Below are positions 59,143-64,000 of a stretch of 64,000 nt of DNA, one piece after another; within the stretch, counting starts at the first letter, position 1, and every line of letters begins with the position of its first letter. The notes beneath the pieces were generated by a model. That model made no database searches. It was given only the letters and a program-made list of their open reading frames with translations, and had not been told where the DNA came from. A program made the translations under genes and the position numbers. The DNA is from JAJRXC01 sp047639555 (GTDB taxonomy: Bacteria > Actinomycetota > Acidimicrobiia > Acidimicrobiales > Aldehydirespiratoraceae). The stretch covers positions 186,001 through 250,000 of the forward strand of contig JBLIOE010000001.1 in the NCBI GenBank assembly GCA_047639555.1, given 5' to 3'.

Positions 59143-60993
59143 CTACTTCGCCTCGGACCAGCGCTTTACGATGCTGACGTCGGCCACAAACCGCACGGTG
59201 GGCTGGGGCGACCAATAGTGCGCGGCCTCATTGACGGCTTCCGTGACCATCGCCGCAGCCTCGTCGGCGCGGTCCTCGGGGACATGCACAAGAAGCTCGT
59301 CGTGCAGACACAAGACAACCTCGGCGTTGAGAGCGCGGCCTTGGCGTCGGACAGTGATCGCCCACACCTTGAAATACTCGGCTGCGGCGCCCTGAATCAA
59401 GGCATTGCGGGCATAGCGGCCGCGGGCCGCGGCAACCGACACCGCTCGATCGAGATCCCCGTCGGCCGACTGGTCTGACCACATGCGCACCCGTCGGCCG
59501 CCTGCGGTGAAGATGTCTTCGGTGCGTTTGCCCGACTCTGCGGCCTTGTCGAGGAGACCCATAGCAACCGGATAGTTCTTCGTGAGGCCGGCAAGGGCGC
59601 CCGCCGATTCTCCAGTCGTCGACCCATACATCGCGCCGAGCACCGCCAACTTCGCGATCCCCCGTTCGACCCCAAGGCGTTCGGCGACTGGCTGGTACAG
59701 ATCGTCCTGCTGGGTCGCATCGATGAACCCCGGGTCCCCCGACACCGCGGCGAGGACGCGCGGTTCGATCTGTCCCAGGTCCGCCCGCACGAAGAGGTGG
59801 CCATCATCGGCGGCCACGAGCGGACGCATCATCGCCGGAAGGTTGTGGAGACCGGCTGACGCAGTCATACGTCCAGCGGCACCATCACAACTCGACCAGC
59901 CACCGCGCAGTCGACCCTCACTCACGTGGTCGTCGAGCCACGTGTAGCCGTAGGTAGTGGCGATGCGTTCGGCCTTGCGCCAAGCCAACAGCGCGTCGAT
60001 GAGCGGCTCCGATTCACGCAGCTCTTCGAGCCGCCAGGCTCGGGTGTCGGGCAGTTCAAAACCCTGGCGCCGCAGCATCGACTTCACTTCGGCCGGGTTA
60101 CGAAGGTTCACTTCCCATCGCGGTTCGAGTTGGGCAAACACAAGCTCGTCGCGCTCGGCTCGGATCTCATCCTCGTGGGCGTAGGAAGTTGGACGGGGCC
60201 CGGCGGATTCGCGGATCAGCCGGAGCGCTTCGGGCTCGTCAATTGGCAAGCCGCTCAGAGTCATCTCGGCGCAGAGAAGGTCCGCAGCCGACTCGGATCG
60301 CGCCGTCGACAACGCCCGCGCCGGATCGACCCGCTCCTCGAGCAACGGCTCCTGGATTGCCATCGCCTCGAGCGCGAGACCCGCCCACGCCGCGAGTCGT
60401 TCCGGAGTCTCCTGGTAGCCACCACTGATCCACTCGGGCCGTAGATGGCCGTCGGGCCGAACCGGTTTTTTTCGATCGCCCTCATCGGCCGGCATATCGA
60501 GCAGCCCGAGTTGGCCCATCTGCGGCAGCGTGTCGAGCGAGACACCCTTCAGGCAAGCCCACACTTCACCGATCGGCGCTTTCCAGGTTCCGTGCAACAG
60601 GCGATGCACGGTCTGCACATCCCAGCATCGGTCGACCGGGATGTCGGCCTCGGCGATCCGCTCGGAGTCGGAGCGCCCCCACCACACCCATCGCGGACCC
60701 ACGGTTTCCTGGAGCTCGGCCAGTACACCGGCGGGGTCCGGAGTCGCGATCGCCCAACGATCGCCCCCACGAGCCAGGCCCAAGCCAACCCCGGGAGCCA
60801 GAGCGACAGCCACATTGTCTTTGCGGAGAATGTCTTTGCGGAGAATGTCTTTGCGGAGAATGTCCGTGCGGAGAATGTCCGTGCGGAGAATGTCCGTGCG
60901 GAGGGGATCGGGCGGCAGCGTCACGGTGCCGCCAACAATACGAGCGATGCCTTTGTTGTCGAGCCGTTCGGCGCGGGATTTGGTGCATGGCAC
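59143..60993 (-). CDS. PolA-family DNA polymerase (actinobacterial 3'-5' exo-like/polymerase)
   Basis: A DNA polymerase A family protein of up to 616 aa. Motif A is RADLGQIEPRVLAAVSGD, motif B is the region KLAVLGAMYGSTTG, and motif C is LCLHDELLVHVPE. The N-terminal half is a degenerate exonuclease-like domain. The frame from ATG 60993 passes through a stretch of TDILR/KDILR pentapeptides before the conserved VAVALAPG. GTG 60924 and GTG 60813 are other possible starts; the last would place the repeat in the 5' untranslated region. It is distinct from the stand-alone 5'-nuclease at 1836. Confidence 0.82.
   Translation of the reverse strand: MPCTKSRAERLDNKGIARIVGGTVTLPPDPLRTDILRTDILRTDILRKDILRKDILRKDNVAVALAPGVGLGLARGGDRWAIATPDPAGVLAELQETVGPRWVWWGRSDSERIAEADIPVDRCWDVQTVHRLLHGTWKAPIGEVWACLKGVSLDTLPQMGQLGLLDMPADEGDRKKPVRPDGHLRPEWISGGYQETPERLAAWAGLALEAMAIQEPLLEERVDPARALSTARSESAADLLCAEMTLSGLPIDEPEALRLIRESAGPRPTSYAHEDEIRAERDELVFAQLEPRWEVNLRNPAEVKSMLRRQGFELPDTRAWRLEELRESEPLIDALLAWRKAERIATTYGYTWLDDHVSEGRLRGGWSSCDGAAGRMTASAGLHNLPAMMRPLVAADDGHLFVRADLGQIEPRVLAAVSGDPGFIDATQQDDLYQPVAERLGVERGIAKLAVLGAMYGSTTGESAGALAGLTKNYPVAMGLLDKAAESGKRTEDIFTAGGRRVRMWSDQSADGDLDRAVSVAAARGRYARNALIQGAAAEYFKVWAITVRRQGRALNAEVVLCLHDELLVHVPEDRADEAAAMVTEAVNEAAHYWSPQPTVRFVADVSIVKRWSEAK
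60823..60906 (-). repeat. 15-bp tandem repeat at the polymerase N-terminus
   Basis: The plus-strand unit GCGGAGAATGTCTTT/CGT runs in five copies (60823-60897) with a partial sixth to 60906. The first two end TTT, the next three CGT. The unit is a multiple of three, so copy-number change would keep the polymerase frame open. On the coding strand it encodes repeated TDILR/KDILR. Confidence 0.92.
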
Positions 60994-61071
60994 GACTGTC
61001 CCGGACCCGAGTAAAGCGAAACTCAGCGCTAATCAAGAATCAGCGAAGAAACAAGTGCCTACCCTGGGTGG

Positions 61072-62274
61072 GTGACTATGGAGCCACCAACCGATCACCA
61101 AACCGTCCTGATTCGCGTCACGGGCCCCGACCACTCGGGGGTGACCGCTGGTTTGATGAGCGTGCTCGCCGATGCCGAAGCAACGGTGCAAGACATCGAA
61201 CAGATCGTCATCCGGGGCCAGCTCACCCTCGGCGTGGCGGTGCTGGTGCCGGAAGGACGCGATCTCCTTCGCGACGTGCTGCTCTTCGGGTGGGACCAGG
61301 GCATGGAGGTTGACTTCGATGTCGTGTCCTCCACGCCCACGCCGACGGTGCGCGGCCATGTTATTACTATCCTTGGGCCCGAGCTGACGCCCACAGAGAT
61401 CGGCGCGGCCACCACCGCTATCGCCGACGCTGGCGCCAATATCGATCGCATTGTCCGGCTCAGCCGCTATCCGGTGATGAGCTACGAGATGCTCGTTCGC
61501 GATGGCGACGACGAGAAGCTGCGGTCGAATCTCTTACATGCCGCCGCGGCGAACCCCGGGATCGATGTTGCGATCCAACGGGAGGGACTCGGCCGTCGGG
61601 CCAAGCGGCTCGTGGTGATGGATGTCGACTCGACCCTCATCCAGGACGAAGTCATCGAACTGCTCGCGGCCGAGGCTGGCTGCCTGGCTGAGGTGCAGAA
61701 GATCACCAGCGACGCGATGGAAGGCGGCATCGACTTCGAGTCGTCGTTGCGTATGCGGGTGCGACTCCTCGGCGGCCTAGAAGAGGCGGCCATCGACCGC
61801 GCCTGGGCCAACCTTCGCTATACCCCCGGCGCCCGCACCTTTGTCCGCACGTTGCGGCGACTCGGCTACACCATCGCGATTGTGAGCGGCGGCTTCACGG
61901 TCTTCACCGATCGGATTGCCGAGGATCTCGACATCCACCATGCGCACGCCAATGTCCTTGAGATTCTCGACGGCAAGCTCACCGGCGAGCTCGAGGGCCC
62001 GATTGTCGACCGCGCCCGTAAGGCCACGCTGCTGAAACAAATCGCCGCGGACGGCCACGTACCGCTGTCGCAGACCGTTGCGGTCGGCGACGGGGCCAAC
62101 GATCTCGACATGCTGTCAGCCGCCGGGCTCGGTATCGCCTTCAATGCGAAACCCATCCTTGAGCAAGCGGCGGACACGGCGCTCACGGTGCCCTACCTCG
62201 ACGCGATTCTGTTCGTTCTCGGGATCCGGCGTGAAGACGTCGAAGCGGCGGACGATCTCGACGGCATCGACTAA
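61072..62274 (+). CDS. serB: Phosphoserine phosphatase with two ACT-like domains
   Basis: A 400-aa enzyme for the last step of serine biosynthesis. Two ACT-like segments occupy residues about 10-165. The HAD phosphatase domain has the nucleophile motif VVMDVDSTLIQDEVIE, the second motif AIVSGGFTVF and the metal motif VAVGDGANDLDM. The ACT part suggests serine feedback. GTG 61072 or ATG 61078 may start it. Confidence 0.94.
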   Translation: MTMEPPTDHQTVLIRVTGPDHSGVTAGLMSVLADAEATVQDIEQIVIRGQLTLGVAVLVPEGRDLLRDVLLFGWDQGMEVDFDVVSSTPTPTVRGHVITILGPELTPTEIGAATTAIADAGANIDRIVRLSRYPVMSYEMLVRDGDDEKLRSNLLHAAAANPGIDVAIQREGLGRRAKRLVVMDVDSTLIQDEVIELLAAEAGCLAEVQKITSDAMEGGIDFESSLRMRVRLLGGLEEAAIDRAWANLRYTPGARTFVRTLRRLGYTIAIVSGGFTVFTDRIAEDLDIHHAHANVLEILDGKLTGELEGPIVDRARKATLLKQIAADGHVPLSQTVAVGDGANDLDMLSAAGLGIAFNAKPILEQAADTALTVPYLDAILFVLGIRREDVEAADDLDGID

Positions 62275-62277
62275 CTC

Positions 62278-63477
62278 TTGGACCGGTGGCGCGCCGACCC
62301 GGCGAAGATCTTCCTCGCCAGCACGGCCGTCATGGCCGCGGGCACCTCGGCCAAGTGGATCGTGCTTGGCGTGCGACTCGTTGCCGATCTCAAGCTGGAG
62401 CCGTACCAACTCGCGCTGCTCGGCACCGCGCTCGAATTCGGCGTCTTGTTCAGCGAGATTCCCACTGGCGTGATCGCGGATGTGATCAGTCGACGAACGT
62501 CGATCGTGCTGGCGTTTCTGGTGATGGGTCCGGCGATGGCAATGGCCGGTGTGTTCGAAGCCTTCTGGCTCATCGCGCTCACCCAAGCGGCGTGGGGTGT
62601 GGGGTGGACGATGCAGTCCGGCGCCGATGTTGCGTGGTTGACCGACGAGCTCCAAGACGATGCCCGAGTCGAGAAGCTAGTGCTCCAACGGACCAAGGTA
62701 GAGGTGGCGGCCAATGCCGTCGGCGTGCCCGTCGCGCTGCTCCTTAACCTCCTCCTCACCCGCACGGGCGCCATCGCCGTCGCGAGCATGACGCTGTTCG
62801 TCTGGGGACTGGTGTTGATGGTCGTGATGCCGGAGACAGGGTTCGTCCGGCGCCGAGGCAACGGTGTGGCTGAGTTCCGACGAGTACTCGTGCTGGGCGG
62901 CCGCCTCACACTCCGAAAGCCGTCGCTTCGGATCCTGGCGTTCAGCACCGTGCTCGGCGGGTTTGGAGCAGAGATCGTCGACCGGCTCGACGTGGCCCGA
63001 ATGTTCGAAGTCGGCATCCCCGATTCCTATGACGAAGTCGTGCTCGTCGCCTTTCTCATGTTGCTCAAGGGACTCGCCTCGATCGGAATCTTGCGGCTCG
63101 TCGAACGCCGGCTTGTGACGTTTGCCGCGGCACGCCTCATGTCAGTCCTCTATCTCGGCGCCGCGCTTGCCGTCGCAGTGGCCGCGAGCAGCAACGTCCT
63201 GGCCCTCGTCTTCGTGGCGTTGATCGTGCAGGAAGCCCTGCGGTACGGCACCAACCCTCTCGAGACGCTGATTGCGAACCGCCACGACGAGTCCGATGCT
63301 CGGGCGACGGTCCTCTCGTTCATGAGCCAAGCCCACGCGATGGGCGAAATTCTGGGCGGCATCTGCCTCGGCGCCCTCGCCACCACCACCAGCATCACCA
63401 CCGCGTTCCTCGTGGCTGCGGTAGTTCACGTCGCCGCCGGGGTGGTCGTGGGCCGAGCCGCGCACGCCGCCGCCTGA
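62278..63477 (+). CDS. MFS transporter
   Basis: A 399-aa, 12-TM major facilitator. The loop 2-3 motif is IPTGVIADVISRRTS (G-x-x-x-D-x-x-x-R-R), and the central cytosolic loop is VRRRGNGVAEFRRVLVLGGR. The TTG at 62278 is the only nearby start in frame; it follows the serB stop by 3 bp. The substrate is unknown. Confidence 0.85.
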   Translation: MDRWRADPAKIFLASTAVMAAGTSAKWIVLGVRLVADLKLEPYQLALLGTALEFGVLFSEIPTGVIADVISRRTSIVLAFLVMGPAMAMAGVFEAFWLIALTQAAWGVGWTMQSGADVAWLTDELQDDARVEKLVLQRTKVEVAANAVGVPVALLLNLLLTRTGAIAVASMTLFVWGLVLMVVMPETGFVRRRGNGVAEFRRVLVLGGRLTLRKPSLRILAFSTVLGGFGAEIVDRLDVARMFEVGIPDSYDEVVLVAFLMLLKGLASIGILRLVERRLVTFAAARLMSVLYLGAALAVAVAASSNVLALVFVALIVQEALRYGTNPLETLIANRHDESDARATVLSFMSQAHAMGEILGGICLGALATTTSITTAFLVAAVVHVAAGVVVGRAAHAAA

Positions 63478-63512
63478 TCTCGCTGTCACTACGGGGAGCT
63501 ACGGTTCGAGCC

Positions 63513-64000
63513 GTGAACGATCAGACGCTCACCGTCAGCGAACTCGGCACCATTGTGCGCGCCGCGCTCGAGGCGGCAATGCCCTACGGCGTGTGGGTCG
63601 AAGGCGAGATCAGCGGGATCAGCCGCTCCCGAAACGGCCACGTCTACTTCGACCTCATCGAACCCGCTGACGTCGCTGGCGCGGCGCCCGTGGCCACCGT
63701 GCCCGTGGTGCTCTTTCGCGACAATCGCGATCGCGTCAACCGGCTGCTGAAACGACACGGCGACCCCATTCGCATGAGCGACGGCGTGCGCATCCGGATC
63801 CAGGGAACGGTCGACTACTACCCGCCCCAAGGACGCATCCAGCTGCGGATGTCGGCCATTGACCCCACCTACACGCTGGGTCAGCTCGCGGCCGAACGAG
63901 ATGCCCTGATGACCGCGTTGTCGGCCGATGGATTGCTTCGGGCCAACGCTCGTCCTCGTATTCCCGATGTTCCGATGCGGGTGGGTATTGTCACCTCCAT
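63513..64000 (+). CDS. xseA: Exodeoxyribonuclease VII large subunit, 5' part
   Basis: The gene runs off the right edge. GTG 63513 begins NDQTLTVSELGTIVRAALEA; the OB-fold region WVEGEISGISRSRNGHVYFD is diagnostic, and RIQGTVDYYPPQGRIQLRMS continues it to the conserved RVGIVTS at the end of the window. About 162 residues are present. xseB would be expected just downstream. Confidence 0.9.
   Translation, partial: MNDQTLTVSELGTIVRAALEAAMPYGVWVEGEISGISRSRNGHVYFDLIEPADVAGAAPVATVPVVLFRDNRDRVNRLLKRHGDPIRMSDGVRIRIQGTVDYYPPQGRIQLRMSAIDPTYTLGQLAAERDALMTALSADGLLRANARPRIPDVPMRVGIVTS

Noticed and set aside
60823..60906. CRISPR-like array
   Set aside because: The units are contiguous 15-mers without spacers and keep the reading frame of the polymerase; no cas gene is present.

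Overview
This 64 kb window is a piece of a high-GC actinobacterial chromosome. Several features fit a member of the Acidimicrobiia, possibly an Ilumatobacter-like marine lineage: F420-type oxidoreductases (luciferase-like and Ddn-like), a DivIVA-type coiled-coil protein, a LigC-type ATP-dependent ligase, the arrangement recR / ybaB / dnaX / SRP RNA / tRNA-Ser, many GTG starts, sulfatases, a dehalogenase, PhyH and CocE-type enzymes. The class-level placement is an inference from gene content, not a phylogenetic result. I see no insertion sequence, prophage, integrase or CRISPR array.

Layout. 0-5.6 kb: LigC ligase, HD hydrolase, 5'-3' exonuclease, an HrpB-like helicase fused to a VOC/glyoxalase-like domain, methylmalonyl-CoA epimerase. 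5.6-9.9 kb: DivIVA-like protein, dnaX-ybaB-recR (overlapping by 4 bp each), SRP RNA and tRNA-Ser(GGA). 9.9-15.3 kb: a divergon in which a MerR regulator and a two-gene ABC exporter face an AurF-type diiron oxygenase and a CmcJ/NvfI-like oxygenase across a palindromic operator. 15.3-21.6 kb: lspA, a membrane cytochrome b with a molybdopterin oxidoreductase, a membrane-fused peroxiredoxin-like protein, tadA, a haloalkane dehalogenase, an intradiol-dioxygenase-like lipoprotein and tRNA-Ser(CGA). 21.6-31.3 kb: accessory genes (TetR regulators, DUF418, F420 enzyme, RidA, AHSA1, serine hydrolase, lipoprotein, GNAT, TesB thioesterase, SDR) mixed with gene remnants. 31.2-39.4 kb: alkylsulfatase-like and arylsulfatase genes with a possible small membrane protein, a two-component system, an SLH protein and an SMP-30 lactonase. 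39.4-51.3 kb: hisE-hisG, LLM oxidoreductase between two SRPBCC paralogues, PhyH-sulfatase operon, PLP decarboxylase, regulators, pncB-pncA. 51.3-64 kb: a double alpha/beta-hydrolase secreted enzyme, an ABC exporter, a coupled sigma / PASTA-FG-GAP membrane protein / small TM protein operon, a PolA-family polymerase with a pentapeptide repeat at its N-terminus, serB, an MFS transporter and the start of xseA.

Two themes stand out. First, at least six and perhaps seven genes are visibly decayed: an FMN reductase, a possible NTF2-like gene, a SEC-C/methionine aminopeptidase head, a cytochrome P450 tail, an ArsR tail, a GNAT with an in-frame TAG, and an inositol monophosphatase with an internal deletion plus a frameshift. 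Several sit where an ORF caller would report nothing or a misleading hypothetical protein. Second, two compact regulated systems deserve attention: the MerR-ABC / AurF-CmcJ divergon, and the sigma factor coupled to a membrane protein carrying PASTA and FG-GAP-like repeats. Functions are assigned from motifs read by eye; no database search was run.
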